From an uncultured Bacteroidales bacterium (lineage in GTDB: Bacteria > Bacteroidota > Bacteroidia > Bacteroidales > Paludibacteraceae), in NCBI GenBank assembly GCA_946403215.1, contig CAMIZG010000015.1, forward strand, positions 1 through 41,374: DNA of 41,374 bases, given 5' to 3'. Positions 14,803 to 22,907 of this stretch are shown here, piece by piece; the stretch's first letter is position 1, and every line of letters starts with the position of its first letter. Below the pieces are notes generated by a model, which made no database searches, was not told where the DNA came from, and saw only the letters and a program-made list of their open reading frames with translations. The translations under genes and the position numbers were made by a program.

Positions 14803-15466
14803 CTGGCTTCCTCTACGACAATCGCTTCCTGAGGGCGTACAACTCGTCGCAGTAAGCAAGTATCACCCCATAGAGCAGATAGCCGAGGCGTATGCCGAGG
14901 GATGTAGGGATTTCGGCGAGAGCCGCGTACAAGAACTGAAAATCAAGCAAGCCGCTCTCCCTAAGGACATTCGCTGGCACTTTATCGGCCACCTGCAGAC
15001 CAACAAAGTGCGTGACCTGTTGCGCCTTAGACCTCACCTCATCCAATCAGTCGATAGCGAGCATCTGCTTTGCGCCATCAACAACGAAGCAGGGAAACAG
15101 GGTATCATCCAAGATATATTGCTCGAACTACACGTAGCACGCGAGGAAACAAAATCCGGCTTCACTCCCGATGAACTGCGTGAACTGATCGCCAACAGCC
15201 AGCAGCCAATGGCTAACATCCGCATCCGCGGACTAATGGGCATGGCTACTAACACCGACGACGAGCAGGAGATCCGCCGCTGCTTCCGCGAACTGCATGA
15301 ACAGTACCAATGGCTTAATTGTCAATTGGCCACACAGCGTCAGCAGATCGGAAGAATTGTCAATTGCCAATTATCCATGGGTATGTCCGACGACTACAAG
15401 ATTGCCATCAGCGAGGGCAGTACCATGGTGCGATTGGGATCAATCATCTTTGGGGACAGACAATAA
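14795..15466 (+). CDS. yggS: YggS-family PLP homeostasis protein
   Basis: YggS/PROSC proteins bind PLP and balance B6 vitamers; they have no known enzymatic reaction. The 223-residue product has LVAVSKYHPIEQI with the PLP-binding Lys, DFGESRVQELKIK, WHFIGHLQTNKVRDLL, RGLMGMA and LSMGMSDDYKIAI, then GSTMVRLGSIIFGDR, all in family order. Two stretches are longer than usual: ANSQQPMANI near residues 133-142 and the NCQLATQRQQIGRIVNCQL segment near 175-193. Both lie on 7-nt tandem repeats (15191-15218, and 15317-15330 with 15355-15375) and break no conserved motif. The start overlaps the previous gene by 8 nt. Confidence 0.92.
   Translation: MTNWLPLRQSLPEGVQLVAVSKYHPIEQIAEAYAEGCRDFGESRVQELKIKQAALPKDIRWHFIGHLQTNKVRDLLRLRPHLIQSVDSEHLLCAINNEAGKQGIIQDILLELHVAREETKSGFTPDELRELIANSQQPMANIRIRGLMGMATNTDDEQEIRRCFRELHEQYQWLNCQLATQRQQIGRIVNCQLSMGMSDDYKIAISEGSTMVRLGSIIFGDRQ
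15191..15218 (+). repeat. Four heptamers inside yggS
   Basis: GCCAACA, GCCAGCA, GCCAATG, GCTAACA from 15191 to 15218, in frame with no stop. Confidence 0.85.
15317..15375 (+). repeat. Two clusters of AATTGnC heptamers inside yggS
   Basis: Two units at 15317-15330 (AATTGTC, AATTGGC) and three at 15355-15375 (AATTGTC, AATTGCC, AATTATC). They flank an 8-codon spacer, and the core resembles the nusB-yajC tract at 7543. Confidence 0.85.
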
Positions 15467-15507
15467 TCACCGTGCTCAAGGATTCATTATCAGAAAAACG
15501 ATTATCA

Positions 15508-17292
15508 ATGAAACGAATAGTTACTCTCTCCACACTCATTCTTTTAGCTGTACTCACCACGCATGCGGCAGTACCGACAGCATTTGTGGATGATCTGGTC
15601 TATACGCTTGACTATGAGCACCGCACAGCCGAGGTGGCCTCCAACCCCAAGAGCACGGGCGACATAGTTATCCCCGAACAGATCAAGGACGGCGAGGGCA
15701 AGATCTACACGGTCACTTCGCTGAGCGAAAATGCCTTCAAAGGCTGCAAAGGCGTGTCATCCATCGTACTGCCTTCATCCATTCGTCAGCTCTATCGTTC
15801 ATCGCTGGAAGGTACTGGCGTATTTGCCAACCGCGAACTATGGAAAGACGGAGCGCTATATATTGACGGCTGTCTGATAGCAGTTGACAAATCAATTCCC
15901 AAGCCCAAGTTCATTGTAGCCGACGGCACGCGTGTGATAGCCGGTGGAGCGTTTCTGGGCAACAAGGTGGTGACCGCTGTCGTTATCCCCGAAAGCGTGA
16001 GCAGGATAGATGCGTTCACCTTCCGCGACTGCAAAAGTCTGCAGAAAGTCACGTTCGGCAAGCATATCACATCTATTGGTCGCGATGCATTTACAGGTTC
16101 AGGCATCTATCAGAACGAGAAGAAATGGAAGAAAGGCATCTTGTATGTTGACTCCTGCCTGATAGCCGTTAACAAGGAGTTGCCTGCCAAGGTACAATAC
16201 AAAACGCCCTATCGCCTGATAGCCGAGGGGGCATTCGCCAATAACGCTGTCATCCAATCGATTGAACTATCGCCACTGCTGGAAGTACTGCCGGCTGCCT
16301 GCTTCTATGAGTGCAACGACCTGCGTACAGTCAAACTGCCTGAGAGCCTGCGGGAGATCGGCACCTTTGCATTCTATCGTTGTGCTTTGCTCAAAGATGT
16401 GAAAGTGCCCGAAAACGTCAAGAAAGTCGGCGCAGGAGCGTTCTACGAGTGTACTGCCTTACCGGCACTCGTTCTACCTGCTAGCGTGGACACCATTGGC
16501 ACTGCGTGCTTCTTTGGCTGCAAGATGTTCACGACCTTTGCTTTCCCACAGAAACTCAAGTACATTGGTGATGGCGCATTTGCAGGTTGCGTTCGTATGG
16601 AGAGTCCCAAACTGCCGGCAACACTGGAAACACTTGGCAAGCAATGCTTTGCCGGATGCACAGCGATTGAGCAGGTGAATATACCCGAAAAAGTAGTCGC
16701 TATCCCCGAAGAGGCGTTCGTAGGCTGCAATCACATTTATAAGGTCACCCTGCCCGATAACCTATACGCCATTCACAACGCAGCATTCCGCGGTTGTGGA
16801 CTACTGGAGCGCATCGTTATACCCGACCGCACGTTTGCAGTCGGCAAGGAGGCTTTTTCGGGGTGTGCGTCGCTGGAGCAGGTGTCGTTTGGCGAAGACC
16901 TGCACACCATTGATGACCGCGCGTTTGCTGATTGCCGACGCCTGGAAGAACTCAAAATGACCAACGAGATAACAAGCATCGGTGCCGGCGCTTTCGAAGG
17001 TTGCTACGGACTGCGCAAAATTGAACTGCCGAAGAAACTTCGCTATATTGACCGAGAGGCTTTTCGCGAGTGCCGCGCACTGCGTGAGATTAAACTGCCT
17101 AAAGGCCTGGAGAGAATAGGCGCGCGTGCTTTCGCCTTATGCAAACAACTGCGAAAAGTCGAACTGCCAACCAAGCTCAAAGAAGTAGGAGAAGAAGCAT
17201 TTCGCGACTGCGAAATGCTCCCATCGTTCCAGATCGCTCTGCCGGACGACTGCATCGTCGGCAAGAACGCTTTCAAAGGATGCAAGGATTAA
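15508..17292 (+). CDS. Exported BspA-type leucine-rich repeat protein
   Basis: The 594-residue product has a signal peptide (IVTLSTLILLAVLTTHAA) and then about twenty BspA/LRR_5 repeats of near 23 residues, with the pattern I-x-x-x-A-F-x-x-C-x-x-L-x-x-(I/V)-x-(I/L)-P. Clear units include NAFKGCKGVSSIVLPSSI, AFYECTALPALVLPASV and AFRECRALREIKLPKGL. Two longer modules near residues 110-140 and 205-235 share the form W-K-x-G-x-LY-(I/V)-D-x-CLIAV and may have arisen by duplication. There is no lipobox and no sorting signal I can identify, so how it is held at the surface is unclear. BspA proteins bind host or microbial surface molecules. It is the last gene of the nusB run. Confidence 0.88.
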   Translation: MKRIVTLSTLILLAVLTTHAAVPTAFVDDLVYTLDYEHRTAEVASNPKSTGDIVIPEQIKDGEGKIYTVTSLSENAFKGCKGVSSIVLPSSIRQLYRSSLEGTGVFANRELWKDGALYIDGCLIAVDKSIPKPKFIVADGTRVIAGGAFLGNKVVTAVVIPESVSRIDAFTFRDCKSLQKVTFGKHITSIGRDAFTGSGIYQNEKKWKKGILYVDSCLIAVNKELPAKVQYKTPYRLIAEGAFANNAVIQSIELSPLLEVLPAACFYECNDLRTVKLPESLREIGTFAFYRCALLKDVKVPENVKKVGAGAFYECTALPALVLPASVDTIGTACFFGCKMFTTFAFPQKLKYIGDGAFAGCVRMESPKLPATLETLGKQCFAGCTAIEQVNIPEKVVAIPEEAFVGCNHIYKVTLPDNLYAIHNAAFRGCGLLERIVIPDRTFAVGKEAFSGCASLEQVSFGEDLHTIDDRAFADCRRLEELKMTNEITSIGAGAFEGCYGLRKIELPKKLRYIDREAFRECRALREIKLPKGLERIGARAFALCKQLRKVELPTKLKEVGEEAFRDCEMLPSFQIALPDDCIVGKNAFKGCKD

Positions 17293-17308
17293 CCCTGCAT
17301 CTTTTTTT
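17279..17308 (+). terminator. Intrinsic terminator of the nusB run, overlapping the last stop codon
   Basis: GATGCAAGG (17279-17287) pairs with CCCTGCATC (17293-17301), 8 of 9 bases, with loop ATTAA and a T7 tract at 17302-17308. The stop codon of the BspA-type gene (17290-17292) is in the loop. It has no T tract on the minus strand, so it works for plus-strand transcripts only. Confidence 0.87.
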
Positions 17309-17314
17309 GCGGAA

Positions 17315-18802
17315 TTATATTTCTACTGTTTCACGTTTCTTGGGAATACTCAGGTTGCGGAATCCTGCATCATGCAGATGTCCCTTGAATGCCTCTTGTG
17401 CAAGTGGTTCACCGTGAACAATGAAGGTTTGCTTCACCTGCTTGGGATCCACGCTGTGCGACAGATAGTCCGTCATCTCCTGATAGTCGCCATGACCGGA
17501 AAAAGCTTCAATCTTAATGATTTCAGCATTGATCTTGCGATCCATACCAAAGATACTTATCCAGCGCTTCGACGGGTCTTGAATACGTGCTCCGAGCGAG
17601 GTGGGCGTACAATAGCCTACTATCAGAATAGTGGTACTTGGATCAGCTATATGGTTGGCTACGTGGTGCTTGATTCGTCCGGCCTCCAACATGCCGGAAG
17701 CGGCAATAACAATAGCAGGCTCGTCAGTATGGTTAAGTTTCTTGGACTCATTAATATCCTTGATATAAGTCAGTGTATTGAAACCAAACGGGTCATCGTC
17801 ATAGCGCAATACATCTTGCACACCTTCATTCAGGTCGGACATATACATACGGAAAATCTCTGTGGCATTCACCGCCAGCGGCGAATCAACATAAACGGGA
17901 ATATGGGGCAATCTACCGTCGTTGTACAGATTATTCAGCACATAAACTATCTCCTGCGTTCTGCCCACAGAGAATGACGGGATGAGCAGTTTGCCTTTCT
18001 TACGCACGCAGGTGTTCTCCACTACAGCGAGCAGTTCTTCCTCGGTTGTTTGCTCCCCCTCATGCAGACGGTCGCCATAGGTGGACTCCGTGATTAGATA
18101 GTCGCATTGCGGGAAAGGCATCGGCGCGCTAAGTATATGACTTTGCGGACGGCCTATGTCACCGGTGAAAGCAATGCGCTTCTTCACCAGGTTCTTCGGT
18201 GCAGGGGCAAAGGCCGACATATTCTCCATGTACCACTTGTCTTTCTTCGTGGGCTTTTCCACAAACCCCTCCTGCTCCGTTATCTCCAGGTTGCAGATGG
18301 CCGAGCCTAGCATGTGCCCGGAATTAGTGAAGGTGAGCATTGTATCGTCAAACAAACGTATAGGCCTGTCGTAACTGACGGTCACAAAATGTTTCATCAC
18401 ACCATCTACCTGCTTTAGGTCGTATAGCGGCTCTATCTTGGGCAGGTGCTGCTTATCCATCTTCTTGTTGTACCAACGCACATCCTGTGCTTGGATATAC
18501 GCCGTATCGGCGAGCACGATGGAACACAAGTCGCGCGTTGCGGGCGTGCAATAGATGTCACCACGAAAACCTAACTTGTATATATAAGGCAACAAGCCCG
18601 AATGGTCGATATGCGCATGGCTCAGTACCACACAATCAAGCGTCTTCGGGTCAAAACCCAGGTCGCGGTTCGCAGCATCGGTCTCCATACCTTTACCTTG
18701 GTACATACCACAATCCAGTAGAATGGTGTGGCCGTTGTTCGTGGTGATTAGATGTTTGCTGCCGGTCACCTCTTCCGCAGCACCGAGGAATTGTAGTTTC
18801 AT
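17315..18802 (-). CDS. MBL-fold beta-CASP RNA-type metallo-hydrolase
   Basis: This 495-residue protein has the metallo-beta-lactamase core and beta-CASP domain of CPSF73/RNase J-like enzymes (the YSH1/KH-less subgroup). It starts MKLQFLGAAEEVTGSKHLI and shows the metal motif SHAHIDHSGLLPYIY (His62 to His67), NSGHMLGSA (His163), TESTYGDR, SFSVGRTQEIVYVLN, VIAASGMLEAGRIKHH (beta-CASP motif B and C region) and IEAFSGHGDYQEM with a final HGE motif. Substrate is probably RNA, but no RNA-binding KH domain is present. It stands alone between convergent neighbours. Upstream, 18803-18903 is AT-rich without a promoter I can recognise. Confidence 0.88.
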   Translation of the reverse strand: MKLQFLGAAEEVTGSKHLITTNNGHTILLDCGMYQGKGMETDAANRDLGFDPKTLDCVVLSHAHIDHSGLLPYIYKLGFRGDIYCTPATRDLCSIVLADTAYIQAQDVRWYNKKMDKQHLPKIEPLYDLKQVDGVMKHFVTVSYDRPIRLFDDTMLTFTNSGHMLGSAICNLEITEQEGFVEKPTKKDKWYMENMSAFAPAPKNLVKKRIAFTGDIGRPQSHILSAPMPFPQCDYLITESTYGDRLHEGEQTTEEELLAVVENTCVRKKGKLLIPSFSVGRTQEIVYVLNNLYNDGRLPHIPVYVDSPLAVNATEIFRMYMSDLNEGVQDVLRYDDDPFGFNTLTYIKDINESKKLNHTDEPAIVIAASGMLEAGRIKHHVANHIADPSTTILIVGYCTPTSLGARIQDPSKRWISIFGMDRKINAEIIKIEAFSGHGDYQEMTDYLSHSVDPKQVKQTFIVHGEPLAQEAFKGHLHDAGFRNLSIPKKRETVEI

Positions 18803-18903
18803 GGCTTTTTAGAGTATTTCGGGTTAATTATATGCTCAAATGTTATATTTATTTATCAAAAATCGCGCATTTTATGTTATAAAACATGTTTTTTGCTTAA
18901 ATA

Positions 18904-18935
18904 TTTGCATTTTTGATATAAATGTAGTACTTTTG
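18904..18935 (+). promoter_or_regulatory. Orphan Bacteroidota-type promoter
   Basis: TTTG at 18904-18907 and TACTTTTG at 18928-18935 have the exact 20-nt spacer. No plus-strand gene follows; an intrinsic terminator ends at 19009, so the pair defines a short transcript. It sits between two minus-strand genes. Confidence 0.72.
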
Positions 18936-18941
18936 CATCGT

Positions 18942-19009
18942 GTTTTTCATGGTATTAGATTTAAGGTTAATGAAGATTGGGTTGTCGGGAGACAATCCTT
19001 CTTTTTTTT
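18942..19009 (+). ncRNA. Candidate small RNA of about 68 nt
   Basis: The predicted start is about 7 nt after the -7 box (18928-18935) and the end is the T tract at 19002-19009. The 3' half folds as a terminator hairpin. No known small RNA family was recognised, and it does not look like 6S, SRP RNA or tmRNA. An ATG at 18949 opens a 33-codon frame that runs past the terminator, so a peptide is unlikely. The 3' end of the minus-strand DUF4832 gene lies just beyond (stop at 19013), so an antisense effect on that mRNA is possible if read-through occurs. Function unknown. Confidence 0.55.
18979..19009 (+). terminator. Intrinsic terminator of the candidate small RNA
   Basis: GGGTTGTC (18979-18986) pairs with GACAATCC (18991-18998), 8 bp with one G-U, tetraloop GGGA, then TTC and a T8 tract at 19002-19009. 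On the minus strand the hairpin is not followed by Ts, so it does not terminate the DUF4832 gene. Confidence 0.85.
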
Positions 19010-19012
19010 CGT

Positions 19013-20989
19013 TCAATAGATACCCAACTGCATCGTTTTTCTGCCGTTGATAATCACTATCCCTTTGTATGATGCATCTACCGGACGTCCAAGAAGGTCA
19101 TAAGCCTGCTCCGTGCCATTTTCCAAATGAATATTCTCGGAACCTGTAGGTATTTCACCATCATACTGAAGCGTGATACTTTTCAGTTTCGGTTGTCCCC
19201 ACTCCATTGCATTCTGCACGCGCAGCGTATATATACCCTTGTCTATGCTCGCCAGATTCCATTTAGCATCTTGGGTAATAGTTTGCTCCTCTTGAGCCCA
19301 CGTTTCTTCGGTCGTATATGATGAAACTTCCGTACTATTGTCGAGCAGTTGGATAGAATAGTTATGTCCATTCGGGTAGTAGCCCTTCTCAGTAATAATA
19401 TACTCACCCGGATAGCGGAGTTCAACCCTCCATTCGGCCCATCGGTCAAGGTTCTCTGCATCCTCCGGGCCGAAGTCAAAAAAACTGCCGTTGTACCAGG
19501 TCATATCATCGCTATATGCTGTCACATTGCTTTTATCAAGGGTGGCAGGAAGCAGCACGGCGTCACTCACAGGCGTCGGCGGCTGCGGATCACCGTTTTC
19601 GGTAATCGTTACAGAAGCATTTAGTTTGTTCATACCGGTTGTTTCCTCCCACACACCGGTATTGGCAAAACGGATGGAGTAACGCGTATCCGAAGCCAGC
19701 TTACTATAAGCATCGGGCAGGTGCAGAAAGAGCTGGTACGTACCGGCAGGTACGGTACTCGGTACGGCAAGTTGCTCGTTGATGACCGTTTCCACACCAT
19801 TCGGCAGCCAGCGGCGCGGGTCAGAGGCGAGTTTGAGGGAATAGGTCTTGCTGCCGTTCTTGAGAACGATATATGCTGGACGCTCGTTATAGAGTGGTGC
19901 GTAACCGACATTCTTAAGCTTGATATTCACCGACAATTTCTCTCCCTGCTTCACCTCGCTGCCGTACGTGCCGCTGACGAGTTGATAGCGGTAGCCCATC
20001 TTACGGTTAAGTTCGTCAAATGTACCGTTCTCACGCCACATGTTCGTAGTTGTTTCCGCATAACCACTCTGGATAAACGTCCAGTGAAGACGGCTCATCT
20101 CGGCAGTAGTCTTTTCGTAAGTTGCCCAATTCTTGGCCTTGTTGAGCTCCGTAATATCTGTCTCGCCACCGATAGGTACGTAGAGTGTTTCCTGTGCCAG
20201 CCAGGGTTTCTGTGTGGCAGTATCAGTATAAGTACCCATATTGTCATAATCGTACAGGAAGGCATCGTTATGTTGTCCGAGGCGTGCACGCGGCGTACCG
20301 GTGAACGCTTCCTCAGATGTCAGAGCCTTGGTGTCACCCATGTATCCGGTCTTGAAGAGCGGCGTACGCAGTTGGATCATTCGGTCAGCAGGCACAGCAT
20401 CCAAAAGTGCTTCAACCACCTGTCTGCGGCTGTCGTTCATCGTGCTCTGCTGATTGCCGTAATTATCGGAATAATACCACTCGCCCCACGCACCGACTAT
20501 ACCTGCCTGGAAGCAGAATATTACATCGGCATTGGCCTGCCAGTGGCTCTTGTACTGCGCTATATGTTCCTTGACATAAGTCCAGGCAGCATCCCTGGCG
20601 GACTCTTCGCCGCCGCTTTTCTCGTATGTGCCGTTGGCATAGGAGAAACGAATGATGGCCTTCATACCCTTTTCACGGAGAACCTGCATATCCTCATCGA
20701 AGGCATTGAGCACCTCGGAGGGAATAGTAGTTGTCGAACGAAAGTGATCCAGATAGTAGTGCACCAGAACGATAGAGCCCTTGTCATTGTTCGCATGCTT
20801 GTTCAGGGAACTCTCCTGCCCCTTTACACCATACGGGGCGCTCTTGGTCAGGCTTCCTCCAATCATGGTAATGAATCCACGTTCAGGGTTTGGGAAGATG
20901 GTTTCGTTATCGGCAGTGTAGTTAACCGAAGCGGCAGACATTGCAACAGCAATGCATACAGCCGTCATAGCAAAAAGCAAACGTTTCAT
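19013..20989 (-). CDS. Exported DUF4874/DUF4832 glycosidase-like protein
   Basis: The 658-residue product has a signal peptide (LLFAMTAVCIAVAMSAA). The N-terminal part (about 25-200) matches DUF4874, with the family start ETIFPNPERGFITMIGG and a TIM-barrel-like run (GSIVLVHYYLDHF, GMKAIIRFSYANG, GIVGAWGEWYYSDN). Residues about 205-440 match DUF4832, with PRARLGQHNDAFLYDYDN and YRYQLVSGTY. Residues 470-600 look like a carbohydrate-binding beta-sandwich (WAEWRVELRYPGEYIITEKG). The end, YDLLGRPVDASYKGIVIING, is the tail found on many Bacteroidales exported proteins and resembles type IX secretion tails. Polysaccharide binding or hydrolysis is inferred. It is the last gene after cinA in the def operon. 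Confidence 0.82.
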   Translation of the reverse strand: MKRLLFAMTAVCIAVAMSAASVNYTADNETIFPNPERGFITMIGGSLTKSAPYGVKGQESSLNKHANNDKGSIVLVHYYLDHFRSTTTIPSEVLNAFDEDMQVLREKGMKAIIRFSYANGTYEKSGGEESARDAAWTYVKEHIAQYKSHWQANADVIFCFQAGIVGAWGEWYYSDNYGNQQSTMNDSRRQVVEALLDAVPADRMIQLRTPLFKTGYMGDTKALTSEEAFTGTPRARLGQHNDAFLYDYDNMGTYTDTATQKPWLAQETLYVPIGGETDITELNKAKNWATYEKTTAEMSRLHWTFIQSGYAETTTNMWRENGTFDELNRKMGYRYQLVSGTYGSEVKQGEKLSVNIKLKNVGYAPLYNERPAYIVLKNGSKTYSLKLASDPRRWLPNGVETVINEQLAVPSTVPAGTYQLFLHLPDAYSKLASDTRYSIRFANTGVWEETTGMNKLNASVTITENGDPQPPTPVSDAVLLPATLDKSNVTAYSDDMTWYNGSFFDFGPEDAENLDRWAEWRVELRYPGEYIITEKGYYPNGHNYSIQLLDNSTEVSSYTTEETWAQEEQTITQDAKWNLASIDKGIYTLRVQNAMEWGQPKLKSITLQYDGEIPTGSENIHLENGTEQAYDLLGRPVDASYKGIVIINGRKTMQLGIY

Positions 20990-21009
20990 ATTATTCAGTT
21001 TTTAGGCTA

Positions 21010-22260
21010 TTATCGTTGTGTATTCTTCAACAGCAACAGCAGTTTGCCGATGGAAGCCATGGCAGCGTTGCCGGTAATCTGATTGCGGTCACCGGAGAAA
21101 TAGCAACATTCAGCATACGTGCCTTCAGGGGTAGCCCATGCAATCCATACAGTGCCTACCGGCTTATCCGGCGTGCCGCCGGTAGGTCCTGCTATGCCTG
21201 AGGTGGCAATCGCATAATCAGTGTGGAGCAAACGGCGCACACCTTCCGCCATCTGACGAACACAAGCCTCACTCACAGCGCCGTCGGTGGAAAGGGTCTC
21301 TGGCGAAACGCCGAGTACCTGTTGCTTGACACTGTTGTCATAAGCAATGACACTGCCCATGTAATATGCCGAACTGCCTGACTGCTCGTTCAGTAGCGCA
21401 GCCAGTCTGCCGCCTGTACATGACTCGGCGGTTGCTATAGTCTGTTTATTGATCGTCAGCCGTTGCCCTAACACTGCGTGTGGCGTGAGATCATCGGTAG
21501 CAATCAGATGGTCGCATATAAGCGGCAGCAGACTGCTGATCTGTTCATCCATCTGCTCCGGTGTAGCTTCACCGTAGCTGGATAACCGCAGGCGCACTAT
21601 CCCCTGCTTGGGCAGGTAGGCGAGGTGAATGGTTTTGGGCAAGGCTTTTTCCCATTTCTCTATACGCAATGCAAGCGAGGATTCGGGTATGCCATATACA
21701 ACCAGCGTACGGTGGATAATGCCTTCCGACAGATTGAGATGCTCCCGCAGGAAGGGAAGGACCTGTTCCGTCATGGCAATCTGCATCTCATGCGGCACAC
21801 CGGGCATGCTGACGAGCAAGCGTTTGGCTTTGCCAAACACCATAATGGGTGCACTCCCCACCCTGTTGGGCAGGATGGTCGCGTGGCTTGGCACGAGCCA
21901 TTGCGTGGCAGTAAGGCTGTTGAGCACCTCAGGACGATTCTTATATAAGGCAAGCACATGCGCACGCACGCGGGGGTCTTCCACAAGTTGGGTGTGGAAA
22001 TAGCCGCAAAGCACGGTTTTGGTAATATCATCCTTCGTGGGCCCCAAGCCACCTGTAGTAAGCACTATATCCACGCGTGTCATGGCTGCAGATACGGCGT
22101 TCCAGATAGCCTGACTGTCATCGCGCACCGTGGTCACTTGCACTACGGTTATTCCGGCACGGTTCAACACTTGTGCCATCCATGTAGCGTTGGTATTCAC
22201 GACTTGCCCGATGAGCAACTCGTCGCCGATAGTGATAATTTCGGCAAGAATGGTTTTCAT
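21010..22260 (-). CDS. cinA: CinA-family protein, nicotinamide-nucleotide amidase
   Basis: The 416-residue protein has both usual halves. The N-terminal MoCF domain shows EIITIGDELLIGQVVNTNAT, VTTGGLGPTKDDITK and GVPHEM. The C-terminal PncC domain shows ATAESCTGGRLAALLNEQ (catalytic Ser in ESCTGG), YYMGSVIAYDNSVK and ATSGIAGPTGGTPDKPVGTV. PncC deamidates nicotinamide mononucleotide in NAD recycling; the MoCF half may be an ADP-ribose pyrophosphatase in some bacteria. It comes 35 nt after the DUF3109 gene and 20 nt before DUF4832. The start at 22260 gives the family N-terminus. Confidence 0.94.
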   Translation of the reverse strand: MKTILAEIITIGDELLIGQVVNTNATWMAQVLNRAGITVVQVTTVRDDSQAIWNAVSAAMTRVDIVLTTGGLGPTKDDITKTVLCGYFHTQLVEDPRVRAHVLALYKNRPEVLNSLTATQWLVPSHATILPNRVGSAPIMVFGKAKRLLVSMPGVPHEMQIAMTEQVLPFLREHLNLSEGIIHRTLVVYGIPESSLALRIEKWEKALPKTIHLAYLPKQGIVRLRLSSYGEATPEQMDEQISSLLPLICDHLIATDDLTPHAVLGQRLTINKQTIATAESCTGGRLAALLNEQSGSSAYYMGSVIAYDNSVKQQVLGVSPETLSTDGAVSEACVRQMAEGVRRLLHTDYAIATSGIAGPTGGTPDKPVGTVWIAWATPEGTYAECCYFSGDRNQITGNAAMASIGKLLLLLKNTQR

Positions 22261-22295
22261 GGTATTCTGTTATTGTATTCTGGCAGCGCAGCAAC

Positions 22296-22907
22296 CTAAC
22301 CTCCTGCACCTTTCGCCTTTTCCCACTCTTCGGCAGTCAGGCATAATTCGTCGTACCAATCCTGCCCGAAACGGCGGATGAGCGGTTCTTTCAGGAACTT
22401 ATATAGCGGCAAATGCAACTTATGCCCTAATTGCCTGGATGAGTGGCATATATCCCAGCGGTGGTACTCCAGTCCGGTCATCTCGCCCACTTTCGTTAGC
22501 CTTATAGGATATAGGTGACACGAAATCGGCTTCTTGAACCATTCGGGTTTTTGGCTTTCGACTTCTGACTTTCGGCTATTATATAGTCTCTCTATCAGGC
22601 AGTAGCACCAACCATTGTGGTCTGTACGAGCAAAGATACAATCCTTGTCATTTACTATTGACAGCACACGCTCTCCCGATGGGTCGTTGTACGCTAAGCC
22701 CTGCTTTTCAACCACTTGACGGGCTGCTTTGGTCATTTGCGGAAGCAATTCAGGCAATAGTTTTCTCAACATTTCCTCCTCTTCCGGAGTCACCGGAGCA
22801 CCTGCATCGCCTTCAATACAACAGCAACCTTTGCAGTTGTCAATGTCGCAGCAGAACTCCTTCTCAAGTACCTCCAGACTGACTATGGTATCTCGAATCA
22901 GTATCAC
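22296..22907 (-). CDS. DUF3109 cysteine-rich protein
   Basis: The 203-residue protein begins with a Cys cluster, FCCDIDNCKGCCCIEG, followed by DAGAPVTPEEEEML. This is the DUF3109/YkgJ-like pattern thought to bind zinc or iron. More cysteines appear in CIFARTDHNGWCYCLIE, KPISCHLYPIR and DICHSS, so a multi-Cys metal site is likely. It starts at GTG 22907, overlapping the def TAG by one base (TAGTG), so the two are translationally coupled. Residues 110-119 (NSRKSEVESQ) are encoded by a 7-nt tandem repeat in a loop just before EWFKKPISCHLY. Function unknown; a redox or metal-dependent enzyme is possible. Confidence 0.85.
   Translation of the reverse strand: MILIRDTIVSLEVLEKEFCCDIDNCKGCCCIEGDAGAPVTPEEEEMLRKLLPELLPQMTKAARQVVEKQGLAYNDPSGERVLSIVNDKDCIFARTDHNGWCYCLIERLYNSRKSEVESQKPEWFKKPISCHLYPIRLTKVGEMTGLEYHRWDICHSSRQLGHKLHLPLYKFLKEPLIRRFGQDWYDELCLTAEEWEKAKGAGG
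22552..22579 (-). repeat. Four heptamers inside the DUF3109 gene
   Basis: On the plus strand: TGGCTTT, CGACTTC, TGACTTT, CGGCTAT. In frame, coding for residues 110-119, NSRKSEVESQ. Confidence 0.85.

Noticed and set aside
18949..19050. A 33-codon frame inside the candidate small RNA
   Set aside because: It runs through the terminator and lacks a ribosome binding site.
19721..21082. A 453-codon plus-strand open frame antisense to the DUF4832 gene
   Set aside because: No recognisable motif, odd residue composition, and the opposite strand has a clear signal peptide and family motifs.
22261..22295. A possible repeat (TATTCTG ... TATTCTG) between cinA and DUF3109
   Set aside because: Only two copies with an irregular gap, so not distinguishable from chance.
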